Position numbers and translations under genes: made by a program. Shown here piece after piece: positions 1 through 8,727 of a stretch of DNA of 64,000 nucleotides. The notes beneath the pieces are model-generated. The model was not told the origin of the DNA. It ran no database searches and saw only the letters and a list, made by a program, of their open reading frames with translations. Position 1 is the first letter of the stretch. Every line of letters starts with the position of its first letter. The DNA lies in NCBI RefSeq assembly GCF_050859025.1, contig NZ_CP138200.1, positions 3,844,001-3,908,000 on the forward strand, given 5' to 3'. The stretch is from Wukongibacter sp050859025. GTDB lineage: Bacteria > Bacillota > Clostridia > Peptostreptococcales > Caminicellaceae.

Positions 1-865
1 TTATACTTAGTCTAGGAGCTGTGGAATCCCTTACGATGACAATATACTCTCCATTTACCTTCTCTACTGTTATATCCGGTGTTACATACCTTGTATCTCT
101 ACTAGAGCTAAATCGTCTACCTGGCTTAGGCTCCAGCGTTCTTATAAAATCTCCAATCTCTTGTACTTTTTCAATGCTTATGTCTAATTTTTTCGCAATA
201 TTATTTATTCTATTGTTTCCTAAGTCATCTAAGTGATCTTCAATAATTGTATATATTAAATTATCAGTAACATTATTCTGTCTAAGCTGTATAGTTAGAC
301 ATTCACGTAGGTTTCTTGCCCCAACACCAATGGGATCAAAAGTTTGAATAATTTGAATTATATCTTCAACTTCCTTATCAGTAGTAGCAAATTTTTTGCA
401 TATTTCTTCATTAGTAATTTGTAAATATCCATTATCTCCGATATTCTCAACTACATATTTTCCAATGATTTTGCTTTTACCTTTTAAAAGAGTAAATTGA
501 AGCTGAAATAATAGGTGATCAGTTAGTGTAGTCTCTGTAGAAAGATAATTCTCAAATGATGTTTCTTCCTTTTCTTCATAGTTCGATATTTTATTCTTAT
601 ACCTAGACCTTTCATACTCTGAAAAGAGCTTTTTCATGTCTATAACATCTTTTTCTTTTGTGTCACTCTCCGTTTTATTTACCGAATTATCAACCTCACC
701 TTTTGATTGCTGAGGCTCTAATACAGGGTTACTCATCATTTCCTGTTGAATAAAATTATTTAGTTCTACGGAGTTATATTGTAGTATTTCTATTGCTTGT
801 TTTAGTTCTGGTGTCATAACTAACTTTTGAGTCTGTTCCAAATTTAAATTGTAAGATAACCTCAT
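1..865 (-). CDS. rpoN: RNA polymerase sigma-54 factor, N-terminal part (cut by window edge)
   Basis: Reading inward from an ATG at 865 gives about 288 residues of an open frame that runs off the left edge. The N-terminus MRLSYNLNLEQTQKLVMTPE followed by an ILQYN segment is the glutamine/leucine-rich activator-interacting region I of sigma-54. An acidic variable linker follows, then core-binding-like sequence with FDPIGVGARNLRECL near residues 170-185. The DNA-binding part and RpoN box lie outside the window. Sigma-54 directs polymerase to -24/-12 promoters and needs an ATP-hydrolysing activator; none is present here. The start is supported by AGGGTGA shortly upstream. It belongs to no visible operon with the nucleoside transporter, because a terminator at 1101-1143 separates them. 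Confidence 0.9.
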   Translation of the reverse strand, partial: MRLSYNLNLEQTQKLVMTPELKQAIEILQYNSVELNNFIQQEMMSNPVLEPQQSKGEVDNSVNKTESDTKEKDVIDMKKLFSEYERSRYKNKISNYEEKEETSFENYLSTETTLTDHLLFQLQFTLLKGKSKIIGKYVVENIGDNGYLQITNEEICKKFATTDKEVEDIIQIIQTFDPIGVGARNLRECLTIQLRQNNVTDNLIYTIIEDHLDDLGNNRINNIAKKLDISIEKVQEIGDFIRTLEPKPGRRFSSSRDTRYVTPDITVEKVNGEYIVIVRDSTAPRLSI

Positions 866-920
866 CTCAATCACCCTAAACATTAAAGTATAAATATTTT
901 AACAAATATTTTACAATACA

Positions 921-955
921 ATTATACCAAAAAAACGTTATCAAACAAAGTGCCA
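921..955 (-). promoter_or_regulatory. Overlapping sigma-A-like and sigma-54-like promoter upstream of rpoN
   Basis: On the minus strand TTGTTT (948-943), a 16-base spacer and TATAAT (926-921) form a plausible vegetative promoter about 55 bases ahead of the rpoN start. Overlapping it, TGGCAC (955-950), five bases and TTGAT (944-940) match the sigma-54 -24 element perfectly and the -12 element except that the usual C is A. The vegetative promoter is the safer reading; the sigma-54 match suggests possible autoregulation. Confidence 0.4.
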
Positions 956-1100
956 GAATCGAGAAAATCGACAAAAATCGTTATTATTTTTTAAAAAATA
1001 GTAAATTTCGACTATACAAGTACCCATCTTTCATATTCTGAATGCTTTTTTGCCAAATTATTTATGCATTTTTTTAAATTTTCTGACTATACAAAAAAAG

Positions 1101-1143
1101 GAAAAGCCAACTCCATAAATCATCTTATAGAGTCAGCTTTTTC
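1101..1143 (-). terminator. Intrinsic terminator after the nucleoside-transporter operon
   Basis: The inverted repeat GAAAAGC...GCTTTTTC with interrupted inner pairing (ACTC/GAGT, ATAA/TTAT) forms a stem-loop. On the minus strand it is followed by a run of seven T (positions 1100-1094). It lies about 150 bases beyond the stop of the last permease gene and is placed to end that transcript before rpoN. Confidence 0.75.
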
Positions 1144-1288
1144 ATAATTTGGAAATTAAGTTTCGTATTTCAATTTCTAATATGGAGAATTATACTAGTA
1201 CTAGCCCAGTTTAAATTACCTATGCTCTAAAATTATTAAAAATTTATTATTCTGGCAATTTTTACTTGTATTTATTTACAAAGCCTTG

Positions 1289-2266
1289 CTATCTTTCACC
1301 CTTCTCATATGGTTTTCCAGCAGCTCTCGGCCCTACAGATTTACCTGAAAAGGCAACCAATGCAATAACTGTCAGTACATAAGGAAAAGCCCAGAAGAAC
1401 TCTTGAGGCAGCTTGCTTAGGAACTTTATCTGATAAGCAACTATTCCTAATGCCTGAGAGAATCCAAAGAATAGACCTGCTCCTAATACTCCAAAAGGAT
1501 GCCATTTACCAAATATAAGTGCTGCTAAGGCTATAAATCCTGTACCGTGGATTGTAGCATATGTATACTGGATATCTTGAGTCAGTACCATTATAGCTCC
1601 TCCAAGACCAGCAAACATCCCTGATAGAATAACACCTATATATCTCATTTTATATACATTTATCCCCATAGAATCCGCTGCTCCTGGATGTTCTCCAACG
1701 GCCCTTAGTCTTAATCCAAATGGTGTCTTATAGACGATATACCAAACTATTACTACTATCAAAATAATCACGTATGATGTAATATGAACCTTACTAAAAA
1801 AGAAGTCTCCCAATACTGGTATTTTAGATAATACAGGAACATCTTCTTTCTTGATTCCTGTTAAAAATGCTAATGTTCTTTGTTGCTTAAATATAATCTG
1901 ACACAAGTATATCGTAATTCCTCCAGCTAATAGATTTATAGCCGTACCGCTAATAACTTGGTCAGCTCTTAAGTTTATACTTACATATGCATGAATTATA
2001 GAGAATAATCCCCCTACTATTATACCTGCCAAGATACCAATCAACGCAAGATATGGAAGCCACGGACTAGTTGATCCAACCATTCCTTCGAGCAACACAG
2101 TTACAGTCGCAGCAGTAAAGGCCCCAACCATCATAAGTCCTTCCAATCCTATATTTACGACACCTGACCTTTCACTAAATAATCCACCAATGGAAGTCGA
2201 AATAATAGGTGCAGCTGATGTCAATGTTAAAGGTACTATTATACTAATAAACTGCATAAAACCCAT
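1289..2266 (-). CDS. nupQ: Nucleoside ABC transporter permease (NupQ/YufQ type)
   Basis: A 325-residue integral membrane protein with about nine hydrophobic segments. It carries the branched-chain/BPD_transp_2 permease signature, including GLFSERSGVVNIGLEGLMM near residue 27 and RAVGEHPGAADSMGINV near residue 190, both typical of BMP-associated nucleoside importers such as B. subtilis NupQ. It is the second of two different permeases and should pair with the 351-residue permease encoded just upstream. A strong GGAGGGG ribosome binding site precedes the ATG, and one base separates it from the upstream gene's stop, so translation is likely coupled. Purine nucleosides are the probable substrate from family knowledge; simple sugars or other nucleoside-like ligands cannot be excluded. 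Confidence 0.88.
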   Translation of the reverse strand: MGFMQFISIIVPLTLTSAAPIISTSIGGLFSERSGVVNIGLEGLMMVGAFTAATVTVLLEGMVGSTSPWLPYLALIGILAGIIVGGLFSIIHAYVSINLRADQVISGTAINLLAGGITIYLCQIIFKQQRTLAFLTGIKKEDVPVLSKIPVLGDFFFSKVHITSYVIILIVVIVWYIVYKTPFGLRLRAVGEHPGAADSMGINVYKMRYIGVILSGMFAGLGGAIMVLTQDIQYTYATIHGTGFIALAALIFGKWHPFGVLGAGLFFGFSQALGIVAYQIKFLSKLPQEFFWAFPYVLTVIALVAFSGKSVGPRAAGKPYEKGER

Positions 2267-2267
2267 A

Positions 2268-3323
2268 TTATTTCCCCTCCTTTCTCAAACTAAGTAACAG
2301 TCTTTTAAATCCATAATTCATCGCAGCAAAAAGTACCATAAACGCCATTATTATATCAGCTATTTCTTTAGGTACCTTTGCCAGAGCCATAGCACTTGAC
2401 CCCGCCTTTAATGCTCCAAACAATAATCCAGCTATAACTATTCCTAAGCCTCCATTATTACCAAGCAAAGCAACGGCTATACCATCAAATCCGTATCCTT
2501 CTGCCGCACCTATAACTCTTGCATAATCAAAGGTACCAATTGAAATCATTGCACCTGCCAATCCGGCAAAGGCACCAGATATCATCATTGATAACACTAC
2601 ATTCCTATTTACCTTCATACCAGCATATTCGGAAGCATGTTGGTTGAATCCAACAGAACGTAGTTCATAGCCAAAGGTTGTTCTTTCAATTACATACCAA
2701 AATATGAAAGCACCTAATAATGCTATAATAAAACCCCAGTGTAACCTTGAATATTTAGTTAATCCCGATAAAAACTCACTACTAAGGCTTGCCGATGGAA
2801 AAATCTCTACAGTTCTTGTATTAGAACTCCCAGGTAAAATCTTTATTGCATAATTGACCAAATGCAAAGCCGTATAATTAAGCATTATAGTAACAACTAC
2901 TTCATGTACTTTAAATCTAGCCTTTAAAAAACCAGGTATAAATCCCCAAAGTGCTCCAGCTAAAGCAGCAGCTATCAATACTAATGGCAAATGGATTACT
3001 TTTGGAAGTTCAATTAAGATTCCCATAGCTGCGGCTGCAAATGATCCAACAATCAATTGCCCTTCTGCTCCAATATTAAATAGGCCTGTTCTAAAACCAA
3101 ATGCAATTGCTAAACCCGTTAGTATTAATGGAATAGATGAAACTATCCATTCTCCAAATTTCCTAGGATTACCAATAATACCTTTAACTAATGCTCTATA
3201 TCCGTCTATAGGATTTATCCCAGTAATCATCATAATGATTGCTCCTGCTAAAAATCCAAAGAATACCGATAGCAAGGGCACAATATATCTTTGATTCTTT
3301 TCATCGGTTATAAACTTTACCAC
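2268..3323 (-). CDS. nupP: Nucleoside ABC transporter permease (NupP/YufP type)
   Basis: A 351-residue permease with many hydrophobic helices and the family motif TGLFNIGAEGQLIVGSFAA near residues 79-97, followed by ELRSVGFNQHASEYAGM. These place it with YufP/NupP of the BMP-linked nucleoside importers (BPD_transp_2). The start is a GTG whose first base is the last base of the upstream ATPase stop codon, so the two are translationally coupled. Together with the downstream permease it should form the heterodimeric membrane channel energised by the double ATPase. The annotation rests on motif recognition and gene order; the exact substrate is inferred. Confidence 0.88.
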   Translation of the reverse strand: MVKFITDEKNQRYIVPLLSVFFGFLAGAIIMMITGINPIDGYRALVKGIIGNPRKFGEWIVSSIPLILTGLAIAFGFRTGLFNIGAEGQLIVGSFAAAAMGILIELPKVIHLPLVLIAAALAGALWGFIPGFLKARFKVHEVVVTIMLNYTALHLVNYAIKILPGSSNTRTVEIFPSASLSSEFLSGLTKYSRLHWGFIIALLGAFIFWYVIERTTFGYELRSVGFNQHASEYAGMKVNRNVVLSMMISGAFAGLAGAMISIGTFDYARVIGAAEGYGFDGIAVALLGNNGGLGIVIAGLLFGALKAGSSAMALAKVPKEIADIIMAFMVLFAAMNYGFKRLLLSLRKEGK

Positions 3324-4855
3324 TACTCCTCACCTTCTTCCTTGTCTTGATTCGCTCCTGCCATCATTAATCCCAATTGACTTTCGGTTGCACTTATAGA
3401 ATCTACTATTCCTACTATTTTTCCTTCAAATATAACCGCTATTCTATCACTAACATTCATAACCTCATCGAGTTCTAAGGAAACTAACAATACTGCTCTC
3501 CCTTTATCACGCTCTTCAATAAGCTTCTTATGTATAAATTCTATTGCACCTACATCGAGTCCTCTGGTAGGCTGTCCTGCAATTAACAAGGCTGGACTTC
3601 TATCGACTTCCCTTGCTATAATGGCTTTTTGCTGATTTCCACCTGACATAGCTCTTGTTGCTGTATCTATACCCTGACCACTTCTAACATCAAACTCTTC
3701 TATTAGTTCTTTAGATTTCTTGTTTATAGCTTTATCGTTTAGTAATCCATTTTTTGAATAAGGCTCTTTATAATATGTCTGTAAGACCATATTTTCAGCC
3801 AATCTAAAGTCAAGAACTAGTCCGTGTTTATGCCTATCCTGCGGTATGTGACCGATTCCAGTTTCGGTTCTACTTCTCACAGCCATGTTAGTAATATCAT
3901 TACCTAATAACTCTATTCTACCTGATTCTACTTTTCTTAAACCTGAAATCGCTTCCAGTAGCTCAGACTGTCCATTACCATCGACACCTGCTATACCTAA
4001 TATTTCTCCTTCTTTTATTTCTAGGTCTAAACCATCTACCGCCTTTAATCCTCTAGAATCCTTCACAACTAAATCTGAAATCTTAAGTACAGTTTTTCCT
4101 GGCTTCGCCGTGTCCTTATCTACCTTGAAGCTTACTTCTCGTCCCACCATTAACGATGCTAATTCTTCTTCTGATGTAGTGGCTACCTCTACGGTGTCAA
4201 TATACTTACCCCTTCTTATGATGGTACATCTATCTGAAACTTCCTTTATTTCCTTTAATTTATGAGTTATCAGAATTATAGATTTACCTTCTTTAACTAA
4301 TCTCTTCATAATTTCCATAAGTTCTGTTATTTCCTGAGGAGTAAGGGCTGCTGTTGGTTCATCAAATATAAGTATCTTAGCATTACGGTAAAGCATTTTA
4401 AGAATTTCTACACGTTGCTGCATACCTACTGTAATATCCTCGATTACTGCATGGGGGTCTACTTCAAGTCCGTATTGTTTTGACAATTGCTCGATTTCCT
4501 TCGTAGCTTTTTGGATATTTATCCTTCCATTTTCCGTAGGCTCTTTACCCAATATGATGTTCTCAGTTACTGTAAAGTTATGTACTAATTTAAAATGTTG
4601 GTGAACCATACCTATACCTAAGTCATTAGCTATATTTGGATTTGATATATTAACCTTTTTTCCTTTAACCTTTATTTCTCCGGCCTCAGGTTGATATAAT
4701 CCAAATAATACACTCATTAATGTGGATTTACCTGCTCCATTTTCGCCTAATAGAGCATGAATCTCTCCTGGCTTAACTTGCAAAGTTATGTTATCGTTTG
4801 CAACTATCCCAGGGAATTCTTTTCTAATGTTAAGCATCTCAATTACATATTCCAT
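3323..4855 (-). CDS. nupO: Nucleoside ABC transporter, tandem ATP-binding protein (NupO/YufO type)
   Basis: A 510-residue cytoplasmic ATPase with two ABC cassettes. The first has Walker A GENGAGKSTLM (about residue 37) and Walker B IFDEPTAAL. The second has a degenerate Walker A GVDGNGQSELL, a canonical LSGG-type signature MSGGNQQKAIIARE and the loop AGQPTRGLD. A degenerate second P-loop and the G-Q-P-T-R-G-L-D loop are normal for sugar/nucleoside importers of the RbsA/YufO class. Its GAGGAGTTG ribosome binding site is clear. It follows the binding lipoprotein gene after a 273-base gap that contains a terminator, so the lipoprotein is probably made in excess over the ATPase and permeases. Confidence 0.9.
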   Translation of the reverse strand: MEYVIEMLNIRKEFPGIVANDNITLQVKPGEIHALLGENGAGKSTLMSVLFGLYQPEAGEIKVKGKKVNISNPNIANDLGIGMVHQHFKLVHNFTVTENIILGKEPTENGRINIQKATKEIEQLSKQYGLEVDPHAVIEDITVGMQQRVEILKMLYRNAKILIFDEPTAALTPQEITELMEIMKRLVKEGKSIILITHKLKEIKEVSDRCTIIRRGKYIDTVEVATTSEEELASLMVGREVSFKVDKDTAKPGKTVLKISDLVVKDSRGLKAVDGLDLEIKEGEILGIAGVDGNGQSELLEAISGLRKVESGRIELLGNDITNMAVRSRTETGIGHIPQDRHKHGLVLDFRLAENMVLQTYYKEPYSKNGLLNDKAINKKSKELIEEFDVRSGQGIDTATRAMSGGNQQKAIIAREVDRSPALLIAGQPTRGLDVGAIEFIHKKLIEERDKGRAVLLVSLELDEVMNVSDRIAVIFEGKIVGIVDSISATESQLGLMMAGANQDKEEGEE

Positions 4856-5095
4856 CTTTGCAACTCCTCACTTTTAATAAATATAGCTTTAGTTTATTAT
4901 ATCAAAAATTTGGACCACTTAACTAGTACAATTTGATTATAGTTGCAAATAATCATTTTTTATTATTTTTATTATAATATAATTTCTGTATATTAATGCA
5001 ATAATAATTATTTCTATTTTTTTACAACAACACCCAATATCTATAGCCTTTATCTGTACTTATTGGACAACTCATTTTTCCTTTGAAAAAAATAA

Positions 5096-5113
5096 GCCCA
5101 TTTAAGAATGGGC
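5096..5113 (-). terminator. Terminator hairpin between the binding lipoprotein and the ATPase
   Basis: GCCCATT (5096-5102) pairs perfectly with AATGGGC (5107-5113) around a TAAG loop. On the minus strand the stem is followed by a T-rich tract from 5095 down to about 5086. It lies just downstream of the lipoprotein stop at 5129. It probably acts as a partial terminator giving more lipoprotein than membrane components, a common arrangement in ABC importer operons. Confidence 0.8.
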
Positions 5114-5128
5114 TCATTTTTAGATTTA

Positions 5129-6253
5129 TTAAAGACTGTCTTGGAAAGTTTCTAAATCTTCCATTGTAGACGGAACAGTAATTTCACCTTTAACAATCTT
5201 CTCTTTATAAGCATCTATTTCTTTAACAATGTCTTCAGTTAAGTTTGGATTTTCTACAGGTACTCCTACACCATCTTCAGCTAAAGTTAATGCAGTAATC
5301 TTTCCACCTGGGAATTCTCCTTTTTGAGCAGCTTGTACCATGCTATAAGCAGCTACGTCTACTCTCTTCATCATAGAAGTTAAAATAACTGATTTGTTAT
5401 TTTCTTTATCATATATACCATCTGCATACTGATCTTTGTCAACACCTATTACCCAAACATCTTCACCGTTCTCAACTCTATTCCTAGCTTCGTTAATCAC
5501 ACCATTTCCAGTTCCACCCGCTGCATGATAGATTACATCTATTCCTGACTCATACATAGTTGAAGCTATTTGCTGACCTGCTCCCGCATTACCAAAGTCA
5601 CCAGCATATTGATCAACTACTTCAATATCTTTGTTTACTGAATGTACACCAGCTACGAAACCTGCATGGAATTTTCTGATTAATTTAGAATCCATTCCAC
5701 CAACAAAACCAACCTTGTTAGTCTTTGTTTGCTTCGCTGCTGCTACACCTACTAAAAAAGATCCTTGCTCTTCTGCAAATACTACAGAAGCAACATTCGG
5801 CTGATCAACAACTGAATCAATTATAACAAAATTGATATCTGAATATTGTGGTGCAACTTTCTTCATAGCGTTTTCAAATAAGTAACCTGCTGCTACAACT
5901 ATATTGTATTTATCATCACCAAATGCACTTAAATTAGGTATGTAGTCTGCTTCCTCATTAGATTGAATGTAGTTATACTCAGTTCCTTTTTCCCAACTTT
6001 TTTCATCAGCATATTTTACAATACCTTCCCAAGTTCCTTGGTTAAATGATCTGTCATCGATTCCACCTATATCAGTAACAAATCCAACTCTAAAGTCTCC
6101 ATTTTCTTCTTTTGGAGCTTCTGCCTCTTCCTTTGGTGCTTCTACTTCTTCTTTTGGAGCCTCTTCTTTTGGCTCTTCCTTTGGTGCACAGCCAGCAAAT
6201 ACACTAACTGCTAAAAGTGCTACTAATAGTAGCGATAATACTTTTTTACTCAT
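5129..6253 (-). CDS. nupN: BMP-family nucleoside-binding lipoprotein
   Basis: A 374-residue extracytoplasmic binding protein. A lipoprotein signal peptide (Lys-Lys, a hydrophobic run, lipobox FAGC with Cys21) is followed by an unusual 25-residue Pro/Glu/Lys/Ala linker of repeated APKEE units. The mature domain begins RVGFVTDIGGIDDRSFNQG, the hallmark of the BMP/PnrA/Med family that binds purine nucleosides. It should be tethered to the outer face of the membrane and deliver ligand to the two permeases encoded downstream. A GGGAGG ribosome binding site precedes the ATG. Ligand identity comes from family knowledge; the linker repeat may be polymorphic between strains. Confidence 0.9.
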   Translation of the reverse strand: MSKKVLSLLLVALLAVSVFAGCAPKEEPKEEAPKEEVEAPKEEAEAPKEENGDFRVGFVTDIGGIDDRSFNQGTWEGIVKYADEKSWEKGTEYNYIQSNEEADYIPNLSAFGDDKYNIVVAAGYLFENAMKKVAPQYSDINFVIIDSVVDQPNVASVVFAEEQGSFLVGVAAAKQTKTNKVGFVGGMDSKLIRKFHAGFVAGVHSVNKDIEVVDQYAGDFGNAGAGQQIASTMYESGIDVIYHAAGGTGNGVINEARNRVENGEDVWVIGVDKDQYADGIYDKENNKSVILTSMMKRVDVAAYSMVQAAQKGEFPGGKITALTLAEDGVGVPVENPNLTEDIVKEIDAYKEKIVKGEITVPSTMEDLETFQDSL

Positions 6254-6490
6254 TTCATTTTCCTCCCTTATTTTATATATGTCCTATTCGGTGTGACCAT
6301 ATATTATTCTACAAAAAGTCAAAAACTCCTTTTAAAAATTTTATTTTTTAAAATTTTTTTGGACATAGAAAAATATAGATATATAAAGTTAACCTCTTGG
6401 ACTCGTTAAAATAACTTGATAAATTTATATTATTCAAATATTAATTCTTTTATATATCCAACATCAATAAGTCAAAGCCTTTCTCGTTTT

Positions 6491-7813
6491 CTATATTACA
6501 AATGCATTATATATAGCTCTTATAGCTTTTTCAAGATCCTTATCTTCGATTCCTGTAATTATATTCATCTCGCTCGATCCTTGATCTACCATACGAATAT
6601 TTATCCCTGCCTCTCCCAAAGCTGTGAAAAGCTTTGTAGCAATACCTGGAGTATAGGCCATATCCTTACCAACAGTTGCTATTAAAGCCATGTTAGTATA
6701 AACATTTATAGTGTTAGGATGACATTTATTGTTTATTTCATCAATAATTTTATTAAGCTTATTTTCTAACTGTGAGTTTGCAATAACTATTGAAACAGTG
6801 TCTATTCCCGAAGGTATGTGTTCGATTGTAATATTGTTCATCTCAAGGATAAGAAGAAGCTTTCTAATAAACCCGATCTCTGAATTCATATGATTTTTGT
6901 GTATTGCTATAACAGTAAAATCCTTCTTTCCTGCTATTCCAGTTAAAATACTTTCGTTTTCTTTATCTCCTACATCGTCTGTAATGATTGTTCCTAGGTC
7001 TTCAGGTTCATTAGTATTTCTAATGTTTATTGGTATACCTATTTCACGTACAGGAAAGATAGCCTCCTCATGAAGTACAGAGGCTCCCATATATGATAAT
7101 TCCCTTAGTTCCCTGTATGTTATTCTCTTTATCGGTTTAGGATTCTCTACAATACGAGGATCAGACATAAGGAATCCCGATACATCAGTCCAGTTTTCAT
7201 AGACTTGAGCCTTAGCAACCCTAGCTACTATTGCACCGGTAATATCAGATCCACCTCTAGAGAATATCTTCACCTTACCATCGGTATTACATCCATAAAA
7301 TCCTGGTATTACTGCTTTATAATGCTTAGATAATTTTTTTGATAGAATCTCCTGGGTTTTATCAAAATCTATTGGTCCATTGTTATTGAAAAAGATGACT
7401 TCTTTAGCATCTATAAAATCATAATTTAAAAACCTAGCCATTATTAAGGCATTTAAATATTCTCCTCTACTAGCCAAGTAATCAATGGAAACATTCTTAG
7501 TAGTTATAGTTAACTTTATTTCATCTAGATAAGGCTGAATATCTAAGTCGATTTCAAGCTCCCTAATTATTTCTAGATAACGCTCTGATATAATATTAAA
7601 TACTTGGTCAAAGGGTACGGAACACCTTATATGGTCATGGCATAGATAAAGTAAATCCGTTACCTTATTATCATCACTATGACGCTTTCCCGGTGCTGAC
7701 ACAACAACATATCTGCGTTTTTCATCGGCTTCAACGATAGCCTTTACCTTTTTAAATTGATTAGCATTTGCTACGGAAGTTCCTCCAAACTTTACTACCT
7801 TTATATTCCCCAT
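6491..7813 (-). CDS. lysC: Aspartate kinase (YclM/LysC-type), last gene of the NRPS cluster
   Basis: Phosphorylates L-aspartate to aspartyl phosphate, the first step to aspartate semialdehyde and so to Dab, threonine, isoleucine and lysine. The start chosen is the ATG at 7813 (440 residues), because GGAGGAG sits a few bases upstream and the protein then opens with the kinase motif VKFGGTSVANANQFKKV; a longer frame to 7888 lacks support. A second kinase motif, SRGGSDITGA, lies near residue 215. The C-terminal third (about 300-440) has the appearance of two ACT regulatory domains. It is the last gene of the co-directional run after the type II thioesterase. Placed with ectB, it looks like a dedicated precursor enzyme. 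Whether its ACT domains still respond to lysine or threonine cannot be read here. No clear terminator follows. Confidence 0.92.
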   Translation of the reverse strand: MGNIKVVKFGGTSVANANQFKKVKAIVEADEKRRYVVVSAPGKRHSDDNKVTDLLYLCHDHIRCSVPFDQVFNIISERYLEIIRELEIDLDIQPYLDEIKLTITTKNVSIDYLASRGEYLNALIMARFLNYDFIDAKEVIFFNNNGPIDFDKTQEILSKKLSKHYKAVIPGFYGCNTDGKVKIFSRGGSDITGAIVARVAKAQVYENWTDVSGFLMSDPRIVENPKPIKRITYRELRELSYMGASVLHEEAIFPVREIGIPINIRNTNEPEDLGTIITDDVGDKENESILTGIAGKKDFTVIAIHKNHMNSEIGFIRKLLLILEMNNITIEHIPSGIDTVSIVIANSQLENKLNKIIDEINNKCHPNTINVYTNMALIATVGKDMAYTPGIATKLFTALGEAGINIRMVDQGSSEMNIITGIEDKDLEKAIRAIYNAFVI

Positions 7814-7826
7814 AATTCTCCTCCTA

Positions 7827-7856
7827 GAACCTTTGTTTATCTCAAAATAAAGGTTC
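7827..7856 (-). promoter_or_regulatory. Stem-loop directly upstream of the aspartokinase ribosome binding site
   Basis: GAACCTTT (7827-7834) pairs perfectly with AAAGGTTC (7849-7856) across a 14-base loop. The stem ends three bases from the GGAGGAG ribosome binding site of the aspartokinase. A second small inverted repeat, TGCAG...CTGCA, lies at 7872-7887. In the 135-base gap after the thioesterase gene this could tune translation or protect the message end. It does not resemble a lysine riboswitch. Confidence 0.4.
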
Positions 7857-7948
7857 TTTACAATTGACTGGTGCAGCATCAACTGCAAAAACCCCTTTAT
7901 TTATTTACGTTTTCAATATTCCACCAACCGTAAGCCCTCATGATTTAC

Positions 7949-8668
7949 TTAAAGAAGTTTGCCGTTTACTCGTTGAAGGTTGCTATTGATAATATGTACA
8001 ATATCTTGTAAAAATTCGGCGACAAAAAAATGTCCCCCATTAAACATATGAATTTTACAACTTTTATCAGTATGTCTTCTCCATTGAACTATCTCTCCTA
8101 TCGTCGTTCCTTCTTCCTTTTTGCCCCATAATACTGTAATATTACAATCAAGCACTTCATTTTTTTCAACATATTCGTAGGTTTCTACAATTTTAAAATC
8201 CGCCCTCAGCATTGGCATAAAAAGCTCTAGCAATTCCTTATTTTCCAATAATTCCTTAGGTGTACCCCCTAATTCCATAATTTCATCCATAAACTCTTTA
8301 TCCGATAATAAGTGAATATCTTTATTATCTCTTTCTATATGTGGAGGACGTCTTCCTGAGAAAAACAAATGTATAGGTGCAGTATGATTGAAGCTTTTTA
8401 TTTTATGTGCTAGTTCATAGGCCAGAACACTTCCCATACTGTGTCCAAAGATAGCATAGGGACCATCCAAATCTTTACTGATTATATTGTATATATCATC
8501 CACTGCTTCAGTAACATCCTCATAAAAGGATCCCCCAAATCTAGAATCCCTTCCCGCAAGCTCTATTGGACACAATTCTATTGAAGGATGTATGTGCTTT
8601 TTCCATTCTCTATAGGCAGTTGCCGACCCACCGGCATAAGGAATGCAAAATAATTTTATTCTATCCAT
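7949..8668 (-). CDS. Type II (external) thioesterase of the NRPS cluster
   Basis: A 239-residue alpha/beta-hydrolase of the GrsT/SrfAD family. It has the N-terminal motif LFCIPYAGGSATAYREW, the nucleophile elbow GHSMGS (Ser near residue 87) and a C-terminal NGGHFFV with the catalytic His. Such enzymes remove stalled or wrong acyl groups from the phosphopantetheine arms of carrier domains and restore NRPS throughput. The ATG at 8668 is preferred over an upstream in-frame GTG because GAGGTG is correctly spaced from it. It follows the MFS gene by 59 bases and precedes the aspartokinase. The catalytic Asp was not pinned down by eye. Confidence 0.9.
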   Translation of the reverse strand: MDRIKLFCIPYAGGSATAYREWKKHIHPSIELCPIELAGRDSRFGGSFYEDVTEAVDDIYNIISKDLDGPYAIFGHSMGSVLAYELAHKIKSFNHTAPIHLFFSGRRPPHIERDNKDIHLLSDKEFMDEIMELGGTPKELLENKELLELFMPMLRADFKIVETYEYVEKNEVLDCNITVLWGKKEEGTTIGEIVQWRRHTDKSCKIHMFNGGHFFVAEFLQDIVHIINSNLQRVNGKLL

Positions 8669-8727
8669 TATATTCACCTCAAAATATAAAAGTTTTATTG
8701 GTTTGTGGTATTAACAATGTAATCATG

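Noticed and set aside
7814..7948. Lysine riboswitch ahead of the aspartokinase
   Set aside because: The gap is only 135 bases and the conserved lysine-aptamer elements are not seen.
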